DNA of 42,931 bases, from the NCBI GenBank assembly GCA_045046885.1, contig JASFYX010000013.1, forward strand, positions 1 through 42,931, read 5' to 3'. Below, piece by piece: positions 9,250 to 17,363 of the stretch. The notes below the pieces were generated by a model. That model had not been told where the DNA came from. It saw nothing but the letters and a program-made list of their open reading frames with translations, and did not search any database. Position 1 is the stretch's first letter. Every line of letters begins with the position of its first letter. Origin of the DNA: CG1-02-35-72 sp045046885. GTDB taxonomy: Bacteria > Bacteroidota > Bacteroidia > Flavobacteriales > Flavobacteriaceae. A program made the translations under genes and the position numbers.

Positions 9250-11175
9250 ATGCTACTAAATGAATTAATAAATAAAGACATTACTTACAGCCCTGCTGGT
9301 AAATTCGAAGAAACAAGATTCGAAAAAATACACAACGTCATCTTTAATGATTCTAATTTAGCTTCAATTTTGGTAGCTCAAGAAATTGCCACTTTAATTA
9401 AACAAAAAGAATTAGAAAAAAAACCGTGTATTTTAGGTTTGGCTACAGGATCCTCTCCTATCAATGTTTATGAAGAATTGGTGAGAATGCATCGTGAAGA
9501 AGGTTTAAGTTTTAATAACGTCATTACTTTTAACTTAGATGAATATTATCCGATGGATAAAAGTAACATCCAAAGTTATCATTATTTTATGCACGTACAT
9601 TTATTTAATCACGTTGATATTCTACCAGAGAATATACATATACCAGATGGTAAAATTCCAAGTGAAGAGCTCTATCAATTTTGTATAGATTATGATATGC
9701 AAATAGCAAAAGCTGGCGGTTTAGATTTTCAATTATTAGGTATTGGTAGAACAGGTCACGTAGGCTTTAATGAGCCAGGCTCTCATTTAAATTCGGGCAC
9801 CAGAAGCATAACATTAGATTATATTACAAGAGTAGATGCCGCTCCAGATTTTTTAGGTATTGATAACGTCCCTAGAAAAGCCATTACAATGGGTATTGGC
9901 ACCATTCTTAAAGCCAAACGTATTGTTCTTTTAGGATGGGGTAGCAATAAAGCTTCTATTGTTAAAGATACTGTTGAAGGAGATATTTCTTCAGAAGTTC
10001 CAGCAACTTATTTACAAAACCACCATAACACAACTTTTGTTTTAGACAATCAAGCAGCCTCAGAATTAACACGTGAAAAAACACCTTGGTTGGTTACCTC
10101 TTGTGTTTGGAATAAAGAATTAAAACGAAAAGCAGTTGTTTGGTTAAGCGAAAAATTAGGTAAATCTATCCTTAAATTAACCGATAAAGATTACAATAAT
10201 AATGGTATGTCTAGTTTGTTAGTAGAAGAAGGCACAGCCTATGATTTGAACATTAAAATGTTTAATATTCTTCAACATACTATTACAGGCTGGCCAGGTG
10301 GAAAACCTTTAGCCGATGACACACACAGACCCGAAAGGGCATTACCTGCTAAAAAACGCGTTATTATTTTCAGCCCACATCCAGACGATGATGTTATTTC
10401 TATGGGAGGTACTTTTGACAGATTGGTAGAACAAGGTCATGAAGTACATGTTGTTTATCAAACTTCGGGAAATATTGCTGTTTCTGACGAAGAAGCCTTA
10501 AAATTTGCAGAGGTCTGTAAAAGTTTAAATTCCTCAAAATCTACTGAATCAATTATAAGTGCTATAAAAAATAAAAATGCTGATAATATTGATAATTTAG
10601 AAGTTAGAAAGCTAAAAGGCACTATACGTCGTCACGAATCTTTAGCAGCAACTCGTTATTTAGGGTTACCCGATAAGCAAGTTCACTTTTTAAACCTTCC
10701 TTTTTATGAAACAGGAGCTGTTAAAAAGAATAAACTTTCGAAAAAGGATGTTACTATTATGCAGAATATTATAAATGATATTAAACCACATCAAATTTTT
10801 GCAGCTGGTGATTTAGCAGATCCTCACGGCACACACGAAGTGTGTTTAAATGTGTTATTTTTGGTTCTCGAAAATTTAAAAAATGAATCCTATATGAAAG
10901 ATTGTTGGGTTTGGTTGTATCGAGGCGCTTGGTATGAATGGGAAACCTCTGAAATTGATATGGCAGTACCAATGAGTCCAGATCAAGTAATAAGAAAAAG
11001 ACACGCTATTTTTTACCATCAATCACAAAAAGATGGCGTCATGTTTAAAGGTGATGACCACAGAGAATTTTGGATGCGTGTTGAAGACAGAACAGCTGAA
11101 ACCGCAAAAAAATACAACAAACTTGGCTTAGCAGATTACGCTGCTATTGAAGCTTTTAAAAGATATTATTTCTAA
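9250..11175 (+). CDS. NagB-like glucosamine-6-phosphate deaminase domain fused to PIG-L/LmbE deacetylase domain
   Basis: A 641-residue two-domain cytoplasmic protein with no signal peptide. Residues ~25-285 are a NagB-type sugar-phosphate isomerase domain: the ATGSSP phosphate loop (65-70), Asp97 in FNLDEY (matches E. coli NagB Asp72), and GIGRTGHVGFNEPGS at 164-178. In that last motif His170 and Glu175 match His143 and Glu148, but the position of Asp141 is Thr168. Residues ~368-600 are a PIG-L/LmbE deacetylase domain with the metal motif SPHPDDD (375-381) and a distal HGTHE (526-530). Large Bacteroidota proteins of this architecture are commonly named NagB. The fusion suggests deacetylation and deamination of GlcNAc-6-phosphate in one chain, but the substituted Asp makes classical deaminase activity uncertain. 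It starts a plus-strand run with the GH20 gene 36 bases downstream. Confidence 0.88.
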   Translation: MLLNELINKDITYSPAGKFEETRFEKIHNVIFNDSNLASILVAQEIATLIKQKELEKKPCILGLATGSSPINVYEELVRMHREEGLSFNNVITFNLDEYYPMDKSNIQSYHYFMHVHLFNHVDILPENIHIPDGKIPSEELYQFCIDYDMQIAKAGGLDFQLLGIGRTGHVGFNEPGSHLNSGTRSITLDYITRVDAAPDFLGIDNVPRKAITMGIGTILKAKRIVLLGWGSNKASIVKDTVEGDISSEVPATYLQNHHNTTFVLDNQAASELTREKTPWLVTSCVWNKELKRKAVVWLSEKLGKSILKLTDKDYNNNGMSSLLVEEGTAYDLNIKMFNILQHTITGWPGGKPLADDTHRPERALPAKKRVIIFSPHPDDDVISMGGTFDRLVEQGHEVHVVYQTSGNIAVSDEEALKFAEVCKSLNSSKSTESIISAIKNKNADNIDNLEVRKLKGTIRRHESLAATRYLGLPDKQVHFLNLPFYETGAVKKNKLSKKDVTIMQNIINDIKPHQIFAAGDLADPHGTHEVCLNVLFLVLENLKNESYMKDCWVWLYRGAWYEWETSEIDMAVPMSPDQVIRKRHAIFYHQSQKDGVMFKGDDHREFWMRVEDRTAETAKKYNKLGLADYAAIEAFKRYYF

Positions 11176-11211
11176 TAAATTTCATTTATTTCTAACTTTA
11201 AAATTTACATT

Positions 11212-13086
11212 TTGAAAAATACAATTTACCTCCTCCTTTTATTTTTTGTACAACAAATTTCTGCGCAAAATTCTATTATTCCAATTCCTGTAAGCTATGA
11301 GCCCTCTGACACCTATTTTGAACTAGGTAATCAAGTTAATTTAAATATCAAATTTAAAGACAATCAAGTAAAAATTTATTCTAAAATTTTTGAAGCATTT
11401 TTAAATAAATCTGGCATTACAATAAATGCAAAAAATAATAAAAATGATAATACCATTATTATCAAAAAGCTCAGAAATAAAACTCTAAATGGCCATAATG
11501 AAGGTTATTTATTAGAGATTAAAAATCGTACTATAGAAATAAGTGCCTCAAATTCTTCTGGTATTTTTAATGGTTTAAAATCTTTACAACAACTCATTAA
11601 AACAGAATTTCTCAATAACAATTTACCACTAAAACTTAAAGGCTGTAAAATTGTAGATTACCCCAGATTTGCTTGGCGCGGATTAATGTTAGACGTCAGT
11701 CGTCATTTTTTTAGTGTTGCAGATGTTAAAGCTTATATCGATAAAATGTCTGAATATAAATTTAATGTTTTTCATTGGCATCTTACCGATGATCAAGGCT
11801 GGCGAATTGAAATTAAATCACTTCCAAAATTGACAGAAGTTGGCGCTTGGCGTGTACAACGGTACGGTAGATTTGGTTCAGACAGAACCCCACCAAAAAA
11901 AGGTGAAAAAGCAACTTATGGCGGCTTTTACACACAAGAACAAATAAAAGAAGTTGTTAAATATGCCAGCGATAGAAATATTACAATTGTTCCTGAAATT
12001 GATGTTCCTGGTCACAGTATGGCAGCTTTAGCTGCTTACCCAGAACTTTCTGTTAAAAAAGAACCCAAATTTGTGAATCCAGGATCGAAATTTGCGAAAT
12101 GGAATGACAATGGTCATTTTAAAATGCTCATAGAAAACACACTTAACCCAACAGACGAAAATGTCTATAAATTTTTAGATAAAGTCTTTACAGAAGTGGC
12201 AGCACTTTTCCCAAGTCAATATATCCATATGGGTGGCGATGAAGCTTATCACGGTTATTGGACTGAAGATCCCAATATCCAAAAATTTATGAAGAAAAAC
12301 AATATTAAAAATGGCGAAGAATTACAAAGCTATTTTGTAAAACGTGTTGAAAAGATAATCAGTAGTAAAGGCAAAAAACTCATTGGATGGGATGAAATTT
12401 TAGAAGGTGGTTTAGCTAAAGGAGCTACTGTTATGAGTTGGCGTGGTATGAAAGGTGGTATTGAAGCGGCTAAAATGGGTCATAAAGTTGTTATGTCGCC
12501 CACAACTTTTGCTTATTTAGATTATGAACAAGGCGATAAAAGTGTAGAAAATAATATATATGCTTCTCTTCTTTTAGAAAAAGCCTATAGCTTTGAACCT
12601 GTTCCAAAAGGTATTGATTCGAAATATATTTTGGGTGGACAAGCCAATTTGTGGACTGAAGTTATCCCTACACTATCTTATGCCTATTATATGGCTTATC
12701 CGCGTGCTTTTGCTATTGCAGAAACAGTATGGAGTCCAAAAGAGAAAAAGAATTGGACCAGTTTTATAGGGCGCGTAGAAAATCAATTTAAAATATTCGA
12801 TGTCGATAATACAAATATTTCTAAAGCTGTTTTAGATCCTATTATCAAGGTTTATAAGGAGAGTGGTAAAATAATGTGTCAGCTCAAAAATAACGTACCA
12901 AACACTACTATTTACTATACAATTGACAATACTTATCCTGTAAAATTTGGACTGAAATATACAGAACCTTTTGAAATTCCTAATGGCAAATTAAGCCTAC
13001 GAACACAAACTTTTAGAAATAATAAACCTCTAGGACGCGTTTTATTAATTCCTAGAACAGAATTGGTAAAAAGAATACATAAATAA
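11212..13086 (+). CDS. Secreted GH20 beta-N-acetylhexosaminidase
   Basis: A 624-residue exported enzyme that releases terminal GlcNAc/GalNAc from chito-oligosaccharides or glycans. The start is TTG at 11212, chosen because it opens directly into a signal peptide (MKNTIYLLLLFFVQQISAQ) and no ATG is available before the mature part. Residues ~20-145 form the GH20b alpha/beta domain. The catalytic barrel begins at FAWRGLMLDVSRHFF (153-167), with HWHLTDDQGWRIE (188-200), PEIDVPGHS (261-269) and the catalytic Asp343-Glu344 pair in HMGGDEAYHGYW. The final ~70 residues resemble the chitobiase C-terminal domain. It follows the NagB-like gene by 36 bases, fitting GlcNAc release outside and processing inside the cell. 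It is convergent with the lactonase gene, with only 13 bases between. Confidence 0.93.
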   Translation: MKNTIYLLLLFFVQQISAQNSIIPIPVSYEPSDTYFELGNQVNLNIKFKDNQVKIYSKIFEAFLNKSGITINAKNNKNDNTIIIKKLRNKTLNGHNEGYLLEIKNRTIEISASNSSGIFNGLKSLQQLIKTEFLNNNLPLKLKGCKIVDYPRFAWRGLMLDVSRHFFSVADVKAYIDKMSEYKFNVFHWHLTDDQGWRIEIKSLPKLTEVGAWRVQRYGRFGSDRTPPKKGEKATYGGFYTQEQIKEVVKYASDRNITIVPEIDVPGHSMAALAAYPELSVKKEPKFVNPGSKFAKWNDNGHFKMLIENTLNPTDENVYKFLDKVFTEVAALFPSQYIHMGGDEAYHGYWTEDPNIQKFMKKNNIKNGEELQSYFVKRVEKIISSKGKKLIGWDEILEGGLAKGATVMSWRGMKGGIEAAKMGHKVVMSPTTFAYLDYEQGDKSVENNIYASLLLEKAYSFEPVPKGIDSKYILGGQANLWTEVIPTLSYAYYMAYPRAFAIAETVWSPKEKKNWTSFIGRVENQFKIFDVDNTNISKAVLDPIIKVYKESGKIMCQLKNNVPNTTIYYTIDNTYPVKFGLKYTEPFEIPNGKLSLRTQTFRNNKPLGRVLLIPRTELVKRIHK

Positions 13087-13099
13087 ATTCTACAGAAAA

Positions 13100-14212
13100 C
13101 TAAAATAAAACACAAACAGGAGTTGGCGCTTCAATTTGATGGGCATACTTTAATAACCCTGTGACTTTATCTCTTTTAAAAGATACAATATTATTTGTGT
13201 ATTGATTGGCAACCAATAAATAATTTTCATCGGGGGATAAAGTAAAATGACGTGGTCCCTCTCCACGTGTGGATTGGTATCCAATATTTTGTAACGAACC
13301 ATCAACATTATTGACCTTAAAAATCATAATGCTATTGTGGCCTCTATTGGAAGTGTAAATAAAATTACCATCAGAAGATATTTGTATTTCTGCACTGGTA
13401 TTGGGTTTGTTAAAATTGTTAGGCAGATTAGAAAATGACTGTGCTTTTGTATATTCCCCAGAAGCGTCCTTTTTAACTAATGTTATTGTATTTTTTAATT
13501 CGTTTATAACGTATAGCCATTTAGTATTTGGATGAAAAACAAAGTGTCGTGGGCCCGCACCTTTATCCATAGCCAATTTATTATTTAAAGAAGGTATCAA
13601 TTTGTATTGTACAGTATCTAATTTAGAAAACCAAAGTTCGTTTGTACCTAAATCAACCGAAATGACATTATTGCTATGCGGCATAAGAGAAACCATATGC
13701 GCATGAGGACCTTTTTGCCTTTCTGTTGTCCCATGTCCAGTATGTTGCTCTACATCTAACAAATCTGATAATTGGCCGTTTTTTATTAATCTGTGTAAAC
13801 CAACAGTGCCACTTGTATAATTAGCCGTTAATACGATACCTCTTTTATCAATTGATATAAAACAAGGATGCGCACCACCAGAACGACTGCGACTTATAAA
13901 TTGCAAACTATCACCCGAAATGGTATAAGATTCAACAGTGCCCATACCTTCTACATTATCAACTTCGTTTACCGCTAAAAGGTACTTTTTATCAGCGCTT
14001 TTAATTAGATAAGAGGGGTTGGTAGATTTAGCCGCCAAACCAACAAGCTTTAATGTGCCATCATTCTGCAAATTATATTTATAAATCCCTTGACTAGTAC
14101 CATCTGTATAGGTTCCTACATAAAAAGGAAATTCGTGTTTATGGGATTCTTCTTTATTTTTATGACAACTTATAACTAGAATTAGACTTAAAATGGCAAG
14201 TATCTTTTTCAT
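13100..14212 (-). CDS. Lactonase-type beta-propeller lipoprotein (6-phosphogluconolactonase family, YbhE-like)
   Basis: About 370 residues from the chosen start. An upstream in-frame ATG at 14239 adds nine residues, but the ATG at 14212 opens directly into a lipoprotein signal (MKKILAILSLILVISC). The body matches the Lactonase/YbhE seven-bladed propeller family: FYVGTYTDGTSQGIY, NPSYLIKSADKKYLLAVNE, GAHPCFISID, GPRHFVFHPNTKWLYVINE and GEGPRHFTLSPDENYLLVANQ. E. coli YbhE hydrolyses 6-phosphogluconolactone in the cytosol, whereas a lipid-anchored form must act on an extracytoplasmic lactone, so the substrate here is unknown. Neighbouring amino-sugar genes are in the opposite orientation, so the functional link is weak. 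Confidence 0.85.
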   Translation of the reverse strand: MKKILAILSLILVISCHKNKEESHKHEFPFYVGTYTDGTSQGIYKYNLQNDGTLKLVGLAAKSTNPSYLIKSADKKYLLAVNEVDNVEGMGTVESYTISGDSLQFISRSRSGGAHPCFISIDKRGIVLTANYTSGTVGLHRLIKNGQLSDLLDVEQHTGHGTTERQKGPHAHMVSLMPHSNNVISVDLGTNELWFSKLDTVQYKLIPSLNNKLAMDKGAGPRHFVFHPNTKWLYVINELKNTITLVKKDASGEYTKAQSFSNLPNNFNKPNTSAEIQISSDGNFIYTSNRGHNSIMIFKVNNVDGSLQNIGYQSTRGEGPRHFTLSPDENYLLVANQYTNNIVSFKRDKVTGLLKYAHQIEAPTPVCVLF

Positions 14213-14239
14213 AAAATAAAATGTGATTAACAGATTCAA

Positions 14240-14556
14240 ATATACATTTAATAATTAATCTAAAAAGGCATATAATAAAGAAATATCTTGTGGTTTTTGA
14301 TTTCAAAACTCAAATATCTTCACCAGTTTTGTAAAGCAAAACATTGTGGCCACTTAAAGTTTATTACGTTAAATGGAGAGAATACCACGCTTCGTCTTTG
14401 GCATGACTCGCAAAAAAAAGTTAATCAAATCTCCTAAACATAAATGGAAGGTAAAAATTAGTATAAATACTTTATATAACTCTTGACATAATAACCAAAA
14501 AACCCTTAGCTTCGCTTATAGGAGGATATAGCTGATTAAAACCAGTCCATATCTTA
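14240..14556. other. Non-coding gap upstream of toxin/antitoxin remnants
   Basis: About 320 bases with stops in all frames and no recognisable gene. It precedes the decayed toxin/antitoxin pair and may contain further unrecognised debris of the same insertion. I see no clean repeat or RNA gene. Confidence 0.4.
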
Positions 14557-14664
14557 ATTTCTAAATCAGAAAAGAAATTAATAGAAAAGGGCATTTCTAA
14601 CTCTGAAAACAGAAAATTAAATTCACATTCTAAAGCCCGTAAAATTTATGAAAAGTGGTTATAA
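14557..14664 (+). pseudogene. Antitoxin C-terminal remnant (partner of ParE/RelE-like remnant)
   Basis: A reading frame without a plausible start encodes a hydrophilic tail (SKSEKKLIEKGISNSENRK, ending HSKARKIYEKWL) and stops at 14664, overlapping the ATG of the toxin-like remnant by 17 bases. Its sequence and placement match the C-terminal part of the short antitoxins that precede ParE-type toxins in Bacteroidota, where the two genes usually overlap or abut. The frame upstream is open only back to 14536 and has no start codon, so this is a fragment. Confidence 0.5.
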
Positions 14665-14829
14665 AATTGAATGGACTGATAATGCTCTGAATGAGTTGAA
14701 ACCACTTATCAATACCTCGGAAAAATTGGACTGAAATTGAAAGGATAATTAAGTAAATTTCTGATAATTCTAAAATCTTTACTGTTTCAGATAAAATAAA
14801 ATTTCGGGACTTAAAATTACAAGGCTAAA
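14648..14829 (+). pseudogene. ParE/RelE-type toxin pseudogene (frameshifted, in-frame stop)
   Basis: From ATG at 14648 the frame reads MKSGYKIEWTDNALNELK, the usual N-terminus of Bacteroidota ParE/RelE toxins, then stops at TGA 14732-14734. In the next frame homology resumes: RKNWTEIERIIK (14718-14753), then a TAA at 14754, then ISDNSKIFTVSDKIKFRDLK (from 14757) to a TAA at about 14827. Rejoining the pieces gives the family order GYxIxWTDxAL - NWTExE - ISxNxxIFxVSDK. At least one frameshift and one nonsense change are needed, so it is inactive. Confidence 0.65.
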
Positions 14830-14939
14830 CACCAGTAAAAATTAAAATTCCAATGCTTTATTCTTTGTAATTTTACATGATGTAACACAGGGCTCTACCA
14901 TAAAATAAAATAAACGTTATAAAAGTGTCAATCTAAATT

Positions 14940-16760
14940 ATGAAAATCGCAAACTTTAAATCCATTATTGTACTGCTAATTTATTGTTGTAGTATGGTAA
15001 TTTCTGCTCAAGATATAACTACAAAAAAGACAACAGATATCTTAATAAAAAGACAACAAGCTATGCAAAGCATTGTGCTTTTAAAAAATGATAATAAGCT
15101 CATACCTATTAAAAATTTAGAGCGTACAAATATTGCTTTAGTCAATAAATTAACCACCGACGTGTCTTTTAAAACCATGCTTGATAATTATGCCTTAATC
15201 AGATCTTTAAACTTTAAATCAAATGACTTTATAAAAAACTCGGGAAACTATAATATTGTTATCATACCGCTTTATACCATTGATGATATCAGTCAATTAA
15301 ATAAGTTTACATCTCTAAACAACACGATAATAATTACGTTTTCTGAAAAGGTGTTAAGGGCTTTTACAGCTACCAAGCTCAACTATAATACCTTGATATA
15401 TAGCCCTACATCTGATACCCTATCGCAAGCAGATGTTGTACAATTAATATTTGGTGGTTACGCGTCTAAAGGTAAATTACAAAAGGACTTTTTAGGTTTT
15501 GCTAAAGGTTTTGGTTTAGCAACTACAAAAATTAGGCTACAATATACAATACCCGAAGCAGTTGGTATGGATGCTGCGTTTATAGATAAAAAAATAGATT
15601 CAATTATGACTTTTGCAATTAAGAATAATGCTTTTCCGGGCGCACAATTACTTGTTGCCAAAAATGCTAAAGTTATTTTTCATAAAACCTATGGCTATCA
15701 CACTTACGATAGTCTTGTTAAAGTTCAAAAAAATGATTTATACGATTTGGCATCGGTAACAAAAGTAACGGGACCGTTACCAATCTTAATGAAACTATAC
15801 GAACAAGGCATCATTAATTTAGACCAACCTTTTAGTAATTATTGGCAAGATTGGAAATCAAAAAAGAATAAAAAAGAGCTGACATTAAGAGAAATATTGG
15901 CTCATCAAGCCGGGTTGGTACCTTATATTGTTTTTTTAAAAAAGGTTATGAAAAAAAATGGAAAATTCAAACAACGTTTTCTCAGACCCAAACCCGATAC
16001 CAATTTTACACTTCAAGCCTATGATGATATATTTGTAAATAAACGATTTAAAACTAAAATGTTTAAAATTATAAGGCGATCAAAAGTTAGTTCCAAGAAA
16101 GTTTACAAGTATTCGGGATTGAGTTTTTTAATTTATCCCACCCTCATTAAACAGCTTACCGGTGTGCCGTACCAAACCTATCTGCAAAATGAATTTTATA
16201 AACCACTAGGAGCTTATACTTTAGGTTATACACCCAAATTAAGACATATCAAAAATTCAATTGTCCCTACCGAACAAGATTCTTTGTTTAGAAAAACTTT
16301 GGTAAAAGCTTGGGTTCATGATGAGAATGCAGCCTTATTGGGTGGTTTTTCTGGTAATGCAGGTCTCTTTGCTACAGCAAATGATTTATCTAAACTTATG
16401 CAGCTCTATGTTCAGATGGGGCAATATGGCGGCAAACGCTATATTAAAGAATCTACATTTAAAGAATTTACAAAAGTGCAATATCCTGATAATGATAATC
16501 GTAGAGGTTTAGGATTTGACAAACCTCTTTTTAATAATGATACTTTAGCGTTAAAAGATTCTTATCCGGCACCAGAGGTTAGCAAAGCAAGCTTTGGGCA
16601 TGCGGGTTTTACGGGAACATTTATATGGGCAGATCCGAGCAATAATTTGGTGTTTATTTTTCTATCAAATCGGGTTAATCCGACAAGGAAAAACAGGAAT
16701 CTGTATAAATTAAATATCAGACCGGCTTTACAAGAGGTATTTTATCAGGCAATTAAGTAG
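14940..16760 (+). CDS. Secreted serine hydrolase (class C beta-lactamase fold) with N-terminal GH3 C-terminal-like domain
   Basis: A 606-residue exported protein (signal peptide ~1-23, ending VISAQ). Residues ~38-185 resemble the C-terminal alpha/beta sandwich of GH3 enzymes: RQQAMQSIVLLKNDNKLIPI is the standard entry of that domain. Residues ~205-600 are a serine beta-lactamase/penicillin-binding fold with Ser272-x-x-Lys275 (SVTK), Tyr391-Ser-Gly as the second motif and His554-Ala-Gly as the third. In related Bacteroidota proteins of roughly 900-1000 residues a full GH3 catalytic domain precedes these two. Here the signal peptide leads straight into the sandwich domain, so the glycosidase part is missing. 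A peptidoglycan-peptide or esterase role is possible. Upstream are 110 bases after the toxin remnant. Confidence 0.85.
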   Translation: MKIANFKSIIVLLIYCCSMVISAQDITTKKTTDILIKRQQAMQSIVLLKNDNKLIPIKNLERTNIALVNKLTTDVSFKTMLDNYALIRSLNFKSNDFIKNSGNYNIVIIPLYTIDDISQLNKFTSLNNTIIITFSEKVLRAFTATKLNYNTLIYSPTSDTLSQADVVQLIFGGYASKGKLQKDFLGFAKGFGLATTKIRLQYTIPEAVGMDAAFIDKKIDSIMTFAIKNNAFPGAQLLVAKNAKVIFHKTYGYHTYDSLVKVQKNDLYDLASVTKVTGPLPILMKLYEQGIINLDQPFSNYWQDWKSKKNKKELTLREILAHQAGLVPYIVFLKKVMKKNGKFKQRFLRPKPDTNFTLQAYDDIFVNKRFKTKMFKIIRRSKVSSKKVYKYSGLSFLIYPTLIKQLTGVPYQTYLQNEFYKPLGAYTLGYTPKLRHIKNSIVPTEQDSLFRKTLVKAWVHDENAALLGGFSGNAGLFATANDLSKLMQLYVQMGQYGGKRYIKESTFKEFTKVQYPDNDNRRGLGFDKPLFNNDTLALKDSYPAPEVSKASFGHAGFTGTFIWADPSNNLVFIFLSNRVNPTRKNRNLYKLNIRPALQEVFYQAIK

Positions 16761-17031
16761 AATTACGACCATTATCAAAGTAATCAATACTTATAATATC
16801 TCGAAAGAATTTAGTAAAACGAATTGGCAAGTAAGAGTGGCTTTAAAATTCTAAAAAACTGCGTTTTAAATTGTGGATATTAATTAAAACTTAAAATAGA
16901 AAGAGCTACTGGATTACCTTGTGGTGATTCAGTGAGGTCGAGTCCTGCAAATACAATCCCATAAAAAGCTATGCTTTTTATAGTCTTTTTGTTTTTACGC
17001 AATGCAAAGTAAACTTCGCTTGCCCAAAAAC
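16761..17031. other. Non-coding gap between the serine hydrolase gene and tRNA-Val, with a terminator-like hairpin
   Basis: No complete gene. At 16961-16981 ATAAAAAGC pairs with GCTTTTTAT around a 3-base loop, followed by a T-rich run on the plus strand (terminator-like). Just before it, a plus-strand stretch near 16893-16957 contains GAGGTCGAGTCCTGC, which resembles a tRNA T-arm, and in one frame reads GDSVRSSPANTIP then stop. It may be debris of another tRNA/GIY-YIG cassette in the opposite orientation, but this is weak. Confidence 0.35.
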
Positions 17032-17061
17032 AAAAATCCCAATGCATACCGTATTGGGATT
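17032..17061 (-). terminator. Terminator after tRNA-Val(GAC)
   Basis: On the minus strand AATCCCAAT pairs with ATTGGGATT (stem arms 17053-17061 and 17035-17043), followed by TTTTGTTTTT. It lies 10 bases past the 3' end of the tRNA. A typical intrinsic terminator. Confidence 0.75.
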
Positions 17062-17071
17062 GTGCTTGATG

Positions 17072-17146
17072 TGGGTCCTACTGGATTCGAACCAGCGACT
17101 TCTACCCTGTCAAGGTAACACTCTAAACCAACTGAGTTAAGGACCC
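17072..17146 (-). tRNA. tRNA-Val (anticodon GAC)
   Basis: A full 75-base cloverleaf on the minus strand: acceptor GGGTCCT/AGGACCC, D-stem ACTC/GAGT, anticodon stem TTACC/GGTAG with loop TTGACAG (anticodon GAC at 17111-17109), a 5-base variable loop, T-stem GCTGG/CCAGT with TTCGAAT loop, discriminator A. CCA is not encoded. The 5' end is 30 bases from a decayed GIY-YIG ORF, leaving little space for its own promoter, so it may depend on read-through from the tRNA-Val(TAC) side. Confidence 0.9.
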
Positions 17147-17176
17147 TTTTAAAAGGGACAAATTTAAAGTAATATT

Positions 17177-17236
17177 TTAGAAATTATCAAATTTATCTAA
17201 AGTTTTACTGTAAAGAATGTATGTCGCAAATACCAT
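17177..17236 (-). pseudogene. Truncated GIY-YIG ORF (N-terminus only)
   Basis: ATG at 17236 encodes 19 residues, MVFATYILYSKTLDKFDNF, then stop. The first 15 residues match the start of the neighbouring GIY-YIG protein (MDYVTYILYSKTIDK), and the upstream hairpin and tRNA-end sequence are also shared, so it is a decayed second copy of the same cassette. The YIG half and everything after it are gone. Confidence 0.75.
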
Positions 17237-17243
17237 GTTAAAC

Positions 17244-17277
17244 AACAAAACCCTCTCAAAAATGAAAGGGTTTTGTT
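17244..17277 (-). terminator. Terminator hairpin of the decayed cassette
   Basis: AACAAAACCCT pairs with AGGGTTTTGTT (11 bp) and ends 7 bases before the ATG of the truncated GIY-YIG ORF. It is the diverged copy of the stronger hairpin at 17605-17641. Confidence 0.65.
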
Positions 17278-17280
17278 CTG

Positions 17281-17362
17281 TGGGCAATGAGAGCCTGTTC
17301 CGAGTATCGGAAGATTCGAACCCCCGACCCTCCCGATTTAATCGGGATGCTCTGAACCAGCT
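17281..17362 (-). pseudogene. tRNA-derived pseudogene between the two GIY-YIG copies
   Basis: The minus strand carries AGCTGGTTCAGAGCA (D-loop and D-stem as in tRNA-Val(TAC) here), a TCCCG/CGGGA anticodon-stem-like hairpin with loop ATTAAAT, the variable loop GGGTC, the T-arm GGGGG-TTCGAAT and, after an extra stretch, the tRNA-Val 3' end TCATTGCCCA. The 5' acceptor half is missing and is replaced by the end of the GIY-YIG gene, so it cannot fold as a tRNA. It reads as the 3' tail of the GIY-YIG cassette and encodes ELIAGSEHPD in one frame. Confidence 0.7.
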
Positions 17363-17363
17363 A

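Noticed and set aside
14213..14239. Upstream ATG of the lactonase gene
   Set aside because: Starting there puts nine residues in front of a clean lipoprotein signal peptide; the ATG at 14212 is preferred.
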